From: Bdellovibrionota bacterium
GTDB taxonomy: Bacteria; Bdellovibrionota; Bdellovibrionia; Bdellovibrionales; JAMPXM01
Direction of reading: 5' to 3'
NCBI GenBank assembly: GCA_963170185.1
Contig: CAUJGS010000044.1
Coordinates: 1 to 64,000 of the forward strand
DNA length: 64,000 bases
Shown here: piece by piece, positions 46,214 through 55,247 of the stretch
Position numbering within the stretch: the first letter of the stretch is position 1
Layout: the number at the start of each line of letters is the position of its first letter
Program-made: the position numbers and the translations under genes
Notes under the pieces: model-generated
Database searches by the model: none
Told to the model about the DNA's origin: nothing
What the model saw: only the letters and a program-made list of their open reading frames with translations

Positions 46214-47470
46214 TCATGCTGGAGTCTCGGGTTCTTTTGCGATTTCTTTTTCAGACGCCCAGTTGCGATAAATCTTGCCAGTGCGGAGCGGTGGCTTTGT
46301 CGCCAGAATCTTTGTCGCATCGGACTTCGAAGTTTCACCCGTTAAAAAGCGTCCGACGACATCGTCTTTTAGGCTGAAGAGGCGGTCGAAGGCGACATGG
46401 CGAAGTGAGGGCTCCGCCGCCTTGAAGATCATGCGATTAAATGTTCGATAGAAGGCTTGTTGGCTGACCCAGTCGCGTCGGAAGTCGCGGAGCGCGGCAC
46501 GTACGGGGCCGGTTCGCAGACGAGGCTGTGAGGCGATGAACTCGGCCACGCGTAAGGAGTCCGATACGGCTTGCCCCGTCGTGGGGTGGTACCAGCCTTT
46601 CGCGGAAGAAATCTGAATGGGACTTCGGTCGATAAAATCCTCGGCCGCGGTTACTTCGAGAGCTTGTTCCTTGGCTAGGACGCGGTCGTCGCTAAACACA
46701 TGTAGCGGCAGTGGGACCACGGCTTCCTCTTGGCGAATGATCGGAGAAGTGGGATCGAGTTCCCAGCCGAGGCGCTTCACGTAGGTGATCAGGCTGCGCG
46801 ACAGGCGATGAGGGTTGAGGTTGGGGTTTGAGCTCAGGAAAGTTTCCTGAACGTAGAGAGTTTCTTCGTCTATGGGAATTGTAGAGAACGAACGAAACCC
46901 ATCCATCTGCGGAACGCGTGCATCGAAGATCGTCGGGTTTGAGTGCCAGTCGTTTTTGGTTTTCGTGCCGGTCCGAACTTTGAGATCAAAGCCGATGTAT
47001 TTCATCCAGCCGCAGGGCACATCGGCGTAGCGACTGCGCCCGATATCGATGAGTTCGTCGTGGATCCCTGTTGCGTCGATCACGAGTGGAGCACGGTAGA
47101 CTTTTCCATCACGAGTGCTCACATGGGAGTCGGAAATCTGAGAGACTTCGCAATTGAGGACGATGTTGGGGCCAAGTCGCGTTTTGAGGCCCTTGTTGAA
47201 GTCTTGCGAGCGGATCACGTGAAATTGAAGATCGAAAGCTTTGTCTGTTCGGGGGAATCGAACATCGAACTTCGTCCACGTTTTCGAGATAATGGGTCGA
47301 AGCCACTCTGGGGCGTCCCCTGTTGTGGAAAAGCCCCACGTGTGATTTCCGCCCAACGTATTTGAACGCTCAAGCAGGAGAATGCGGGGTTCCGGTTGAC
47401 CCAACGCAAGGCGCAAAGCAAGAAGACCCCCGGAAAGTCCGCCACCAACTATGATCACATCTGCGTGCAT
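46214..47470 (-). CDS. crtY: Lycopene beta-cyclase (CrtY type)
   Basis: This is a 418-residue FAD/NAD(P)-binding cyclase that closes the ends of lycopene to beta-rings. The N-terminal dinucleotide site is DVIIVGGGLSGGLLALRLA, the CrtY hallmark is LGGNHTWGF, and the later block is AKGWYHPTTGQAVSDSLRVA, with the C-terminal LFSLKDDVVGRFLTGE. A longer frame was rejected for lack of homology upstream of MHADV. No crtE, crtB or crtI lies in the window. The unknown gene downstream is probably in the same operon. Confidence 0.88.
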   Translation of the reverse strand: MHADVIIVGGGLSGGLLALRLALGQPEPRILLLERSNTLGGNHTWGFSTTGDAPEWLRPIISKTWTKFDVRFPRTDKAFDLQFHVIRSQDFNKGLKTRLGPNIVLNCEVSQISDSHVSTRDGKVYRAPLVIDATGIHDELIDIGRSRYADVPCGWMKYIGFDLKVRTGTKTKNDWHSNPTIFDARVPQMDGFRSFSTIPIDEETLYVQETFLSSNPNLNPHRLSRSLITYVKRLGWELDPTSPIIRQEEAVVPLPLHVFSDDRVLAKEQALEVTAAEDFIDRSPIQISSAKGWYHPTTGQAVSDSLRVAEFIASQPRLRTGPVRAALRDFRRDWVSQQAFYRTFNRMIFKAAEPSLRHVAFDRLFSLKDDVVGRFLTGETSKSDATKILATKPPLRTGKIYRNWASEKEIAKEPETPA

Positions 47471-47577
47471 GACTCTGATCTTAGCGGAAAAGCGCTCAAG
47501 CCAGTCAAAGAAGAAGAGGCTCTTGACGCGCGCGGTTTCGTTTCGCAAGAGTACCAACTCTTGTGGAGGAACGACGT

Positions 47578-48771
47578 ATGAACTGGCGGGAATTTGATCT
47601 CTTCAACCCATCGGACGAGCATAAGATGCTTCGTGAGGCCGTGGCCTCGTTCGTTAAAGCCGAGGTGGAACCTCAGGCCCTCGAATACGATCGGACGGAG
47701 CGCTTCAATTTGCCGCTGTTCCGCAAGCTAGGCGAGATGGGGCTCTTGGGGATCACGGTGCCCGAGGTCTATGGTGGGTCGGGTTTGGATGCCGTCGCGG
47801 CGGTGATCGCCCACGAAGAGATCGCGTCGAGTGATCCGGGGTTTTGTTTGGCCTACCTCGCGCACGCGATGCTTTTTGTGAACAACCTGGCTGTGAATGG
47901 CTCAGAGGAGCAGAAACGCCGAGTCTTGCCTGGTGTTTGTGCAGGTACGCATGTCGGCGCGATGGCGATGTCGGAGCCCAACTACGGAACAGACGTTTTG
48001 GGTATGGAGACGACGGCCAAGCGCGACGGGGATCACTATGTGATCAACGGCCAGAAGATGTGGATCACCAATGGCTGCATCGATGAAGAGGGAACACCGG
48101 CCGACTACGTTTGGGTGTATGCCAAGACCGGCGAAAAAAATGGGCGTCCGCAAATTTCGACATTCCTCGTGGAAAAAGGGATGCCTGGTTACAGCGTCGG
48201 CCAAAAGATTCGTGATAAGTCTGGGATGCGTGCCTCAAATACGGCGGAACTTGTTTTCAACAACTGTCGCGTGCCGGTATCGGCGCTCGTTGGGCAAGAG
48301 GGTGAGTCGGTTCGCCACATGATGCGCAATCTTGAGATCGAACGCGTGACATTGGCGGCGATGAGTCTCGGTATCGCACGTCGATCGGTTGAAGCGATGG
48401 TGAAATACTCAAAAGAGCGCAAGGCCTTTGGCCAACCGCTTTCATCCTTCGGTCAGATTCAGCGACACATTGCCGAGAGTTATGCCGAATACAATGCGTG
48501 CGCGGCTTACGTTTACGATACGGCTCGTAAGATGAATCTCGACGATCACGGTGCAACGGGGAATCGCCTGGCTTCGGACGGCGTGAAGCTGGTGACGACG
48601 ACGGCTGCGAAAAATATCGCGGATCGTGCGATTCAAGTTCTCGGTGGCTACGGGTATGTCGGTGAGTACGTCGTCGAACGTTTGTGGCGAGACGCGAAGC
48701 TATTGGAAATAGGCGGCGGAACGTTGGAAGCGCACCAAAAGAACATAACTCGCGATTTGACTCGCGACTAA
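47578..48771 (+). CDS. Acyl-CoA dehydrogenase, isovaleryl-CoA-dehydrogenase-like
   Basis: This is a 397-residue FAD-dependent acyl-CoA dehydrogenase. AMSEPNYGTDVLGMETTAKR and MWITNGCIDEEG mark the family. At the usual catalytic Glu site near the C-terminus the sequence is LEIGGGTLEAHQ, with Gly in place of Glu, as in isovaleryl-CoA dehydrogenase. The alternative base is E255 in NLEIERVTLA, aligned with E254 of that enzyme. It therefore probably oxidises a branched short-chain acyl-CoA in leucine breakdown, though no partner genes are adjacent. GGAGG stands 8 bases before the ATG. Confidence 0.87.
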   Translation: MNWREFDLFNPSDEHKMLREAVASFVKAEVEPQALEYDRTERFNLPLFRKLGEMGLLGITVPEVYGGSGLDAVAAVIAHEEIASSDPGFCLAYLAHAMLFVNNLAVNGSEEQKRRVLPGVCAGTHVGAMAMSEPNYGTDVLGMETTAKRDGDHYVINGQKMWITNGCIDEEGTPADYVWVYAKTGEKNGRPQISTFLVEKGMPGYSVGQKIRDKSGMRASNTAELVFNNCRVPVSALVGQEGESVRHMMRNLEIERVTLAAMSLGIARRSVEAMVKYSKERKAFGQPLSSFGQIQRHIAESYAEYNACAAYVYDTARKMNLDDHGATGNRLASDGVKLVTTTAAKNIADRAIQVLGGYGYVGEYVVERLWRDAKLLEIGGGTLEAHQKNITRDLTRD

Positions 48772-48889
48772 GGTCGTGAACGACGAGTAGCTAGAGCCTC
48801 GATGCTTCAGCAAGATTGAATGTGAAGTTGCGCGATGGGAAACTATTCCCAAGTGTTTTCCATCTTCTAGCTGATTCGGAGTTTGCATC

Positions 48890-50944
48890 GTGGTGAGCAA
48901 CATCTCGGTTCTCCTTTTCTCACTGGCCACATTTCAAATTGGATTCGGAGTTTTTCGCTCCCTTGAGTCTGCCGCTTTTGAACAAGGCGTATTCGGTCTG
49001 GTTCTTGGCTGCCTGTGCTGGGCTTTGGGAGCCATCGCGAGTCGTCCTCTGACGGGACCCAAGCCCTACCGCATGCGCTGGTTGACCTATTTCACATTGC
49101 TGATTGCGACGGCTGTTTGGCCATGGGTTGGGATCGGTCTATTCGGTTGGATTTTGCTGGGGCTTGCCGCTTTCATGTCGGGTGTTTTTATTCCGATGCA
49201 CGTTCGTTATGTCGAGCAGTCCGAAGCTTTGCGCCATGCGTATGGTCGAATGCTTTTGGGTGGAGCCCTGGGTTCGTTGAGCGCGGCTTTGATCGACTCG
49301 ATGTTTGGCGTCGGGGGCGTGTTCGCGTTTGCTTCGGCGGCCATCGCGTTGGTGCCGTTTCTCGAGCCGTCGCTGTTTTTTGGTGATCACTTGGCGAAGC
49401 TTGAAAAAGCCCGTTTTGCCAGCCTGCCTTTGGCGGCAGTGCTCTTGGTCATGGTGGGGCTTGCTCCCGATCCGAAAGGGATTGGTGAAGAAGACGCGGT
49501 GTCGGCCTTGCCGACGAGTTTCGGAAATGACTTGGCGCTTGGCCCGGTGGGTGGAGAGTCGAGGAAACTGGATATTCTCATAGCCGGCGCCAATGTCGAA
49601 GAGCACTTGCGCCTGATCTCGGAAGACGTGATGAAGTCTCACGTGCGCAGCGTGACTCTTTTTGAAGAGGACCCGATCGCGGCCAAGACGATTGGGGCTT
49701 TGCAGGCTCCCGAGGGCATAGAGTTTAAGGCGATGAACGGCGATGTGAGAAGATTTCTTCGCTCTGAAAATCGCCGTTTCGACGTGATTCAGATACTGAC
49801 GCTAAAAGGACTGGGTGAAACGGTCGGTAGCTCGAGCGTGATTACGCCAGAGCGCGCGAGAGTCACTGTCGAGTCGGTGCGGTTGTTCCTTGAGCGCTTA
49901 AAGGAAGATGGTGTTTTGCATTTTCCTCGAACGGTTCACGGCGACTGGGCGCATAGTGTGATGGCGACGATGGCGGAGGCTTGGAAGAAGCTCGCTCGTC
50001 CCAATGTGAATTTGCATATCCTTGGAATCGCCGATGCGGGTGATGGACCCATGAGCTTAAGAGCGGCCATGATTCGCCTGAAGCCTTTCATGAAGGAAGA
50101 TCGCGACGCGGCCGAAAAGGCGATCGGTATTGTTCCTACCGATAGTGAGCCAGGAGCGGCCGGGCAATACCGTTGGGTTTTGGCGACAGACGGATCGGGA
50201 CTTATCTTGACCGACGATCGCCCGATTTTGGGCCATGCTTGGACGAGCGGGGCTTTCCCGAACGTGCTTTTGGGGCTCACGGCTTTGATGTTTTGCGGGA
50301 TCGTATTTTGGATCGTCTCGCAAGAGCGTCGTAAGGAGATCACGTCTCGTTGGCAGACGTTCAGTGTGGCGACCTACTTCGGCGGTCTTGGAGTTTCATT
50401 TGCCTTCTTTGAAGTTTTCTTCGTGATGCGCGCGATGCGTGTGTGGGGGGCGCCTGATATCGCCTTTGCTTTGGCGATGGGTGCGATACTTGGCTCGCTC
50501 GCTCTGGGAGCGACGGTGTTTGCAAGCCACCCGAAGCGTCGCTACGGCGTTCGTATTCAACCGCTTGCAAACTTTGTTTTCGCGGTTCTCTTTACCTACC
50601 TGGCGCTTGCGCTGTTTGAGCCGCTGATGAACTCTAGCCCTGTTTGGCTTGCGTGTTTCATTGGAATGTCGGTGTTGCTACCGTTTGGTGTTCTCGGAGG
50701 TTCGTTCTTTCCAAATGCTTTGGAAGAGGCCAGCGAGAAGCTGCCACCGCGTGCGGTGTCGCTCTTGTGGGCGCTCTTCGCTATCGGCTCGGGTATCGGA
50801 ATCTGTGGCGGAGCCTATGTGTCGCTGAGTTACGGTCTTGATCTGGCTTATCTGGCGGGGCTGTTCTGTTTTGCGTGGGTGGCGATTTCGTCAGGCCTCA
50901 TTCGGCCGTGGAGCGTTCGCAAGCCCGCGAAAGTCGAAAATTAA
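48890..50944 (+). CDS. Membrane protein with degenerate spermidine-synthase-like domain
   Basis: This is a 684-residue polytopic protein with about six N-terminal spans (residues 5-200) and a soluble middle of about 230 residues that reads like a spermidine-synthase methyltransferase fold (VTLFEEDPIAAKTIGALQAP, FDVIQILTLKGLGETVGSSS, TDDRPILGHAW). About six further spans follow (residues 465-675). The glycine-rich S-adenosyl binding loop of active enzymes (GGGDG) is here IAGANVEEH, so catalysis is doubtful. The start is GTG with GGAG 8 bases upstream. The last 47 bases overlap the converging kinase-like gene. Function unknown. Confidence 0.75.
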   Translation: MVSNISVLLFSLATFQIGFGVFRSLESAAFEQGVFGLVLGCLCWALGAIASRPLTGPKPYRMRWLTYFTLLIATAVWPWVGIGLFGWILLGLAAFMSGVFIPMHVRYVEQSEALRHAYGRMLLGGALGSLSAALIDSMFGVGGVFAFASAAIALVPFLEPSLFFGDHLAKLEKARFASLPLAAVLLVMVGLAPDPKGIGEEDAVSALPTSFGNDLALGPVGGESRKLDILIAGANVEEHLRLISEDVMKSHVRSVTLFEEDPIAAKTIGALQAPEGIEFKAMNGDVRRFLRSENRRFDVIQILTLKGLGETVGSSSVITPERARVTVESVRLFLERLKEDGVLHFPRTVHGDWAHSVMATMAEAWKKLARPNVNLHILGIADAGDGPMSLRAAMIRLKPFMKEDRDAAEKAIGIVPTDSEPGAAGQYRWVLATDGSGLILTDDRPILGHAWTSGAFPNVLLGLTALMFCGIVFWIVSQERRKEITSRWQTFSVATYFGGLGVSFAFFEVFFVMRAMRVWGAPDIAFALAMGAILGSLALGATVFASHPKRRYGVRIQPLANFVFAVLFTYLALALFEPLMNSSPVWLACFIGMSVLLPFGVLGGSFFPNALEEASEKLPPRAVSLLWALFAIGSGIGICGGAYVSLSYGLDLAYLAGLFCFAWVAISSGLIRPWSVRKPAKVEN

Positions 50945-52292
50945 TTGCCTTCTCGACAAGCTCTCGGCTCTGGGTTTTGGCCTCGAGCTTCGAGAGCAGG
51001 CAAAATAATCCGGTCGATTTGCGATCAAGGAAAAGTGCCTCGCGTGGTGGTGGACGAAACTCTCGGGCTTGAATGACTCGATTGAGCTGATCCGCCAAAC
51101 GCTTCGGAAGGTCGTTATTCTTCCAGCAGTAACATTCGCGTTCGTGACCAAATGGTTCGACCACAAGGCGACAAAACTCGTAAAACTCGCGATGGACATC
51201 CTCGGAATCGCAGCTCTTAAGAAATCCCAGTTCGGTGCCTTTTTCGACCACCGCGAGGCGGTCTTCGGCAAAGGTCGCGCGCACGAGCCCAGCGTACGCC
51301 GAGAGGAAGTCCGTTGAAAATTCGCGAATCGCGCCGAAGTCGAGAAGGATGATTTGGTCTGGCTTCTCATGGGGAGCGGACGAAACAGAAACGAGAAAGT
51401 TTCCAATATGTGAGTCTGTCTGCACGCGGCCAAAACAAAAAAGTTCACGAAGATAGAGATCAAGCAGCGCTTGTCCGAGTTGGTTTTTTCGATCTTGCGG
51501 AAGGCTTTTGATCGTCGCGGAGTCGATGCGTTCGCCGGTCATGTAGTCGAGGGCGAGAACTCGCTTGGTGGAAAACGCTTCGTGCACGCGCGGCACAAGG
51601 TAGCGAGCGTCTTGCATCAGCTCATTGCGGACTCTCGTGTAGTTGTCGGCTTCGATGCGATAGTCGGTTTCGCGCGCAAGCATTTCCTCAACTTCTTGTA
51701 AGAGCTGATTCATGCGTTCGCCTTTGAAAGCGCCGGGCGCAAAAAGCAAAATCGTTTTCAGTGCCCGCAGGTCGTTTTCGATCGCGCGTTCGACTTCGGG
51801 GTACTGAATTTTTAGAACGATGGTTTCGCCGGTGGTTTTGATCTTGGCGCGGTGAACTTGGCCAATGGAAGCCGCGGCGAAGGCCTTCGGCTCGATTTCG
51901 AGGTCCTTAAAGCGCTCTCCGAGCTCTTTTTTTACGTGATGCTCGATGCAGCTCCATTCGAGCGAGGGTGAGTCGGCTTGCAGGAGCTTGAGGACGGAGT
52001 TCACTTGAGGTGGAAGAAAGTGTTCGCCGAACACGGAGAGAAGCTGGCCCACCTTCATGACGGACCCTTTTAAAGTTCCAAGCTCACGAGAGATATCTTT
52101 GGCTTGTGCTTCGATTTGGGATCGTAGTTCCGGATCGACTTCGAGATCCCTCATGCGGTCCGGGGAGAAAAGGTCGCGTTTGGCACTGAGCGCGAGTTTC
52201 GCGAGTGCCAATGTGCGTACGAACAACCCTGTACGAATGCTGTTCAGGGTCTCCGGCGAAGATGATCCGCATGGATTTTCGACTTTGGACAT
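50898..52292 (-). CDS. ABC1/UbiB/COQ8-family kinase-like protein
   Basis: This is a 464-residue ABC1 atypical kinase. It has the N-terminal KxGQ helix (GSVMKVGQLLSVFGE), the Ala-rich nucleotide loop AAASIGQVHRA, the lysine strand VLKIQYPEVE, the acidic ERIDSATI region, the catalytic-like QTDSHIGNFLV (usual QADPHPGNF) and the metal motif LLDFGAI. Homologues support ubiquinone synthesis or lipid homeostasis, and several are ATPases rather than protein kinases. It lies 81 bases after a GbsR/MarR regulator on the same strand. No hydrophobic C-terminus as in UbiB is seen. Confidence 0.87.
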   Translation of the reverse strand: MSKVENPCGSSSPETLNSIRTGLFVRTLALAKLALSAKRDLFSPDRMRDLEVDPELRSQIEAQAKDISRELGTLKGSVMKVGQLLSVFGEHFLPPQVNSVLKLLQADSPSLEWSCIEHHVKKELGERFKDLEIEPKAFAAASIGQVHRAKIKTTGETIVLKIQYPEVERAIENDLRALKTILLFAPGAFKGERMNQLLQEVEEMLARETDYRIEADNYTRVRNELMQDARYLVPRVHEAFSTKRVLALDYMTGERIDSATIKSLPQDRKNQLGQALLDLYLRELFCFGRVQTDSHIGNFLVSVSSAPHEKPDQIILLDFGAIREFSTDFLSAYAGLVRATFAEDRLAVVEKGTELGFLKSCDSEDVHREFYEFCRLVVEPFGHERECYCWKNNDLPKRLADQLNRVIQAREFRPPPREALFLDRKSTGLFCLLSKLEAKTQSRELVEKAINFRLSRACERSTAE

Positions 52293-52373
52293 TGGCCAGA
52301 TCGTACCAAAAAAACCGACGAAATTCTCGTCTGCCGAGCGATTCCTGGAAAAATTGAAATGCTTGTCAGAGGG

Positions 52374-52919
52374 CTATTCTTTGCGGTCTTTCCCAGAGGC
52401 CTCACAATTGAGCTTGTTCCAGGAGGTGAAGGAGATATCGCGGAAAAGCAGGAGGCTATCGAGCGTGCGTTCGGCCATGTCCACCATTTCGTGAAGCCGA
52501 CCCGCTCGCTCGCGGCTGATGCCACACTCGCCGTCGAGCTCCGGTGGGAGTGTCGAGAGGACCTTTGCGGCCGATGAAAGGCCGGCCAGCATACGGCGTT
52601 CGCGCTTTCTCAAAACTCCCGCGATCACGGCGGCCAGATCGGTATTGGCGTCGTAGAGGGCGGCTCCTGTAGGGGATTTTCCAACCGAACGGATGACGTC
52701 GTATTCTAGGAGTTCGTTGAGCGTCATGCTGAGCAGAGCCTTGGAGATACCTAGGCGAGCCAAAAGGCAGTGTGTATCCATCGGGCGGCCACCAAGGAAG
52801 AGATGGGCCCAGACGCGCCCGTGGACGTTCTTAAAGCCCCAATACTGAATGAAGTCGCCAACTCTGCTGACGACGTCCTCAAGTTCCGGAGATGGGCGTT
52901 GGTTCTTGTTTTTAGCCAT
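52374..52919 (-). CDS. GbsR/MarR-type transcriptional regulator (copy 1)
   Basis: This is a 181-residue winged-helix regulator. YWGFKNVHGRVWAHLFL and ISKALLSMTLNELLEYDVIR form the DNA-binding domain of the GbsR branch of MarR proteins. A helical C-terminal part of about 85 residues follows. It is a paralogue of the regulator on the other side of the photolyase (54450-55247), with nearly the same YWGFK.VHGR.W.HL core. It is divergent from the photolyase with 69 bases between starts, where CTTGT-TTG-ACAAG (52950-52962) is a small inverted repeat. Confidence 0.85.
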   Translation of the reverse strand: MAKNKNQRPSPELEDVVSRVGDFIQYWGFKNVHGRVWAHLFLGGRPMDTHCLLARLGISKALLSMTLNELLEYDVIRSVGKSPTGAALYDANTDLAAVIAGVLRKRERRMLAGLSSAAKVLSTLPPELDGECGISRERAGRLHEMVDMAERTLDSLLLFRDISFTSWNKLNCEASGKDRKE

Positions 52920-52988
52920 GTTTAATCTCTTCTGAAGCTAGAGGCGTCTTGTTTGACAAGCAACTAGAATCCGGTCGAGGTTGGCGAG

Positions 52989-54395
52989 ATGCTCGCACCA
53001 GTTCAGGGTTCCGAAGTCTACGTTTTTTGGTTTCGTCGCGATCTTCGATTGGAAGACAATCGAGGTTTTTCCGTGGCTTTGAGGGCCGCACGGAAAGCGG
53101 GAAAGCCGTTGATCCCGATTTTTATCTTTGATCAGGATATTTTGGAGCGCCTGGAAGATGAGGATGATGCGCGAGTCGGTTTTCTGCATCGCACTCTCGC
53201 GGAAATGAAGGCTGTGCTTCGCAAGCAGGGGTCTGATCTTGTGATTTTGCATGGTCGCCCTCGGGCAATTTGGGAAGACGTGGCGAAGCGGGGGCTTTTT
53301 GCCTCAGGTGAAAATCGCTCAGGCGGCGAAGTGTTTTTGGGTCGCGTGGTGAAGGCCTTTGCGAATCACGACTACGAGCCTTTGGCGATTGCGCGTGATC
53401 AGCGGGTTTCGAGCGTGCTTCAGGGGTGCGGGATTGCCTTTGAGACATTCAAAGACCAAGTCATCTTCGAGCGAGCAGATGTCGTGAAAGACGACGGCAA
53501 GCCCTACACGGTGTTTACTCCGTACTCGCGAAAGTGGCTGTTGGAGTTTGAGCGTCGGCTTAAGGGCGGCGTCGATGAGTCACAGGCGGAGAGCTGTGGA
53601 CCACACTTTTCGTCTTTGTATAGTGGGTTGCCCGCATTGTGGTTTCCCTCTCTAGAGGAGTTGGGTTTTCGCGCCAATGACAAAGTCGATTTGCCTGGCG
53701 TTCGGGTGCCAACCGCGACGTTGACCGAATATGCCCTTAAAAGAAATACGCCGGCGATTGCTGGCACGACACGTTTGGGGCTTCACCTGCGATTTGGCAC
53801 GGTGAGTATTCGAAAACTAGTGCGCCTGGCGCGAGAGTTGGGTGCGGAAACTTGGCTGAATGAATTGATCTGGCGCGAGTTTTTTATGCAGATCTTGTTT
53901 CATTTTCCTAGGGTGCAAGACGAGGCGTTTCGACCGGAATACGATCGTATCGCGTGGAGAAACGTGCCTGAGGAATTCGAGCGATGGTGTCAGGGGCGTA
54001 CAGGGTTTCCGATCGTGGATGCCGGAATGCGCGAACTAAATGCCACGGGGTTTATGCACAATCGGGTTCGAATGATCGCCGGTAGTTTTCTGGTCAAACA
54101 TCTTTTGATCGACTGGCGTTGGGGCGAAGCGTACTTCGCTCGCAAGCTGCTTGATTTCGACTTGGCCGCGAACAATGGAAACTGGCAGTGGGTAGCCGGA
54201 TCGGGTTGCGATGCGGCTCCTTACTTCCGAGTGTTTAGTCCGGAGTTACAGACGAAAAAGTTTGATCCTGATTTGCGTTACATTCGTGCGTGGGTGCCGG
54301 AGTTTGGGAGCGCAGAGTATCCCGAACCGATGGTTGGTCATGCAGCTGCGCGTGCGCGGGCTCTGCAGGCGTATCAGGTGGTAAAAGCCCCGTAG
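52989..54395 (+). CDS. phr: Deoxyribodipyrimidine photolyase (class I)
   Basis: This is a 468-residue photolyase/cryptochrome-family enzyme that repairs UV-made pyrimidine dimers with light. The N-terminal antenna domain starts VYVFWFRRDLRLEDNRGFSV. The FAD domain has ELIWREFFMQILFHFPRV, GRTGFPIVDAGMRELNATG and FDLAANNGNWQWVAGSGCDA, including the tryptophans expected for electron transfer. It follows class I CPD photolyases rather than (6-4) or CRY-DASH types; the exact lesion cannot be proved. The ATG follows a weak GAGG. It is bracketed by two GbsR-like genes and closed by a terminator. Confidence 0.92.
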   Translation: MLAPVQGSEVYVFWFRRDLRLEDNRGFSVALRAARKAGKPLIPIFIFDQDILERLEDEDDARVGFLHRTLAEMKAVLRKQGSDLVILHGRPRAIWEDVAKRGLFASGENRSGGEVFLGRVVKAFANHDYEPLAIARDQRVSSVLQGCGIAFETFKDQVIFERADVVKDDGKPYTVFTPYSRKWLLEFERRLKGGVDESQAESCGPHFSSLYSGLPALWFPSLEELGFRANDKVDLPGVRVPTATLTEYALKRNTPAIAGTTRLGLHLRFGTVSIRKLVRLARELGAETWLNELIWREFFMQILFHFPRVQDEAFRPEYDRIAWRNVPEEFERWCQGRTGFPIVDAGMRELNATGFMHNRVRMIAGSFLVKHLLIDWRWGEAYFARKLLDFDLAANNGNWQWVAGSGCDAAPYFRVFSPELQTKKFDPDLRYIRAWVPEFGSAEYPEPMVGHAAARARALQAYQVVKAP

Positions 54396-54409
54396 CCGAC
54401 GAGGACACT

Positions 54410-54444
54410 AAGCGGGGGCGCCGTGTGGGTGCCCCCTTGCTTTT
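54410..54444 (+). terminator. Terminator between phr and the second GbsR-like gene
   Basis: The stem GGGGGC/GCCCCC, extended by AAGC/GCTT across a small bulge and with an 11-base loop, is followed by TTTTA. It lies between the two converging stops. Confidence 0.65.
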
Positions 54445-54449
54445 ACGAA

Positions 54450-55247
54450 CTAGTAAATCCGAAAGCCGATGCCTTTGCCTGATGCCAGCACGGGGGCCGA
54501 CTCGGCAACGGGCTTGGTCTCTTCGGTCGTGATCGCAGCCTGGTGATGGCCAGCGGCTCCCGAAGAAGGAGTCGCTTCGGTCTTGGTTTGGCGCTTCACT
54601 GGGTTGGCTTGAGCAATTGAGCGCGCTCGAAGCTCGGCCTCGGCTGCGAGGTCTGTCGTGATGAAAGCCTTGCGCCACTCGCCGAAATCGACCGACTTGA
54701 AGGCGATAAAGCTCTCAAGGCCAATCGAGGCTTTGGAGATCAGTTCGCCCAGCATTTTTAAACTCTCGTCGCTCATGCCGTGTGCTTCGCGATCGGCCGG
54801 TGAGGTTCTTTCAAGCGAGCTTTGTGCCGCTTGGATGCGCGCAATGATGCGTTTTTCGCGTTGGCGCAAAACCGATAAGATGACTTTCAAGATATCGGGG
54901 TTTGTTCGGTATAGATGGGTCCCCTTGGGGCTCTTCCCGACTTCCTCAATGACCTCGTATTCCAAGAGTTCGCGTAGCGAAATGCTCACCAGTGCCTTGG
55001 AGATTTTCATTTGCCGAACAAGGTCGGCGGCATCCAATGGGCGCTGGGCTAGGTAGAGATGGGTCCAAATGCGGCCATGGACGCGCTTAAAGCCCCAGTA
55101 GTGAATGAATTCACCGATCTGCTCAGCAAGGTCTTCCATCTCAGGCATTTTTGGGAGGCCGGTTGGAAGAGACGAGTCATCGATTGCCGAGTTTTGCTCT
55201 TCGATTGTGGTGTTCGAGAGGTCTTGTGATGTTGAATAGTCCGTCAT
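54450..55247 (-). CDS. GbsR/MarR-type transcriptional regulator (copy 2, extended)
   Basis: This is a 265-residue paralogue of the regulator before the photolyase. An acidic N-terminal arm of about 35 residues precedes the winged helix (YWGFKRVHGRIWTHLYL, then ISKALVSISLRELLEYEVIE). A C-terminal disordered tail of about 70 residues (KRQTKTEATPSSGAAGHHQA) is absent in copy 1. It is divergent from the TIGR01777-type gene across an AT-rich gap that holds two palindromes, the most likely binding sites. CGGAG stands before the ATG. Confidence 0.85.
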   Translation of the reverse strand: MTDYSTSQDLSNTTIEEQNSAIDDSSLPTGLPKMPEMEDLAEQIGEFIHYWGFKRVHGRIWTHLYLAQRPLDAADLVRQMKISKALVSISLRELLEYEVIEEVGKSPKGTHLYRTNPDILKVILSVLRQREKRIIARIQAAQSSLERTSPADREAHGMSDESLKMLGELISKASIGLESFIAFKSVDFGEWRKAFITTDLAAEAELRARSIAQANPVKRQTKTEATPSSGAAGHHQAAITTEETKPVAESAPVLASGKGIGFRIY

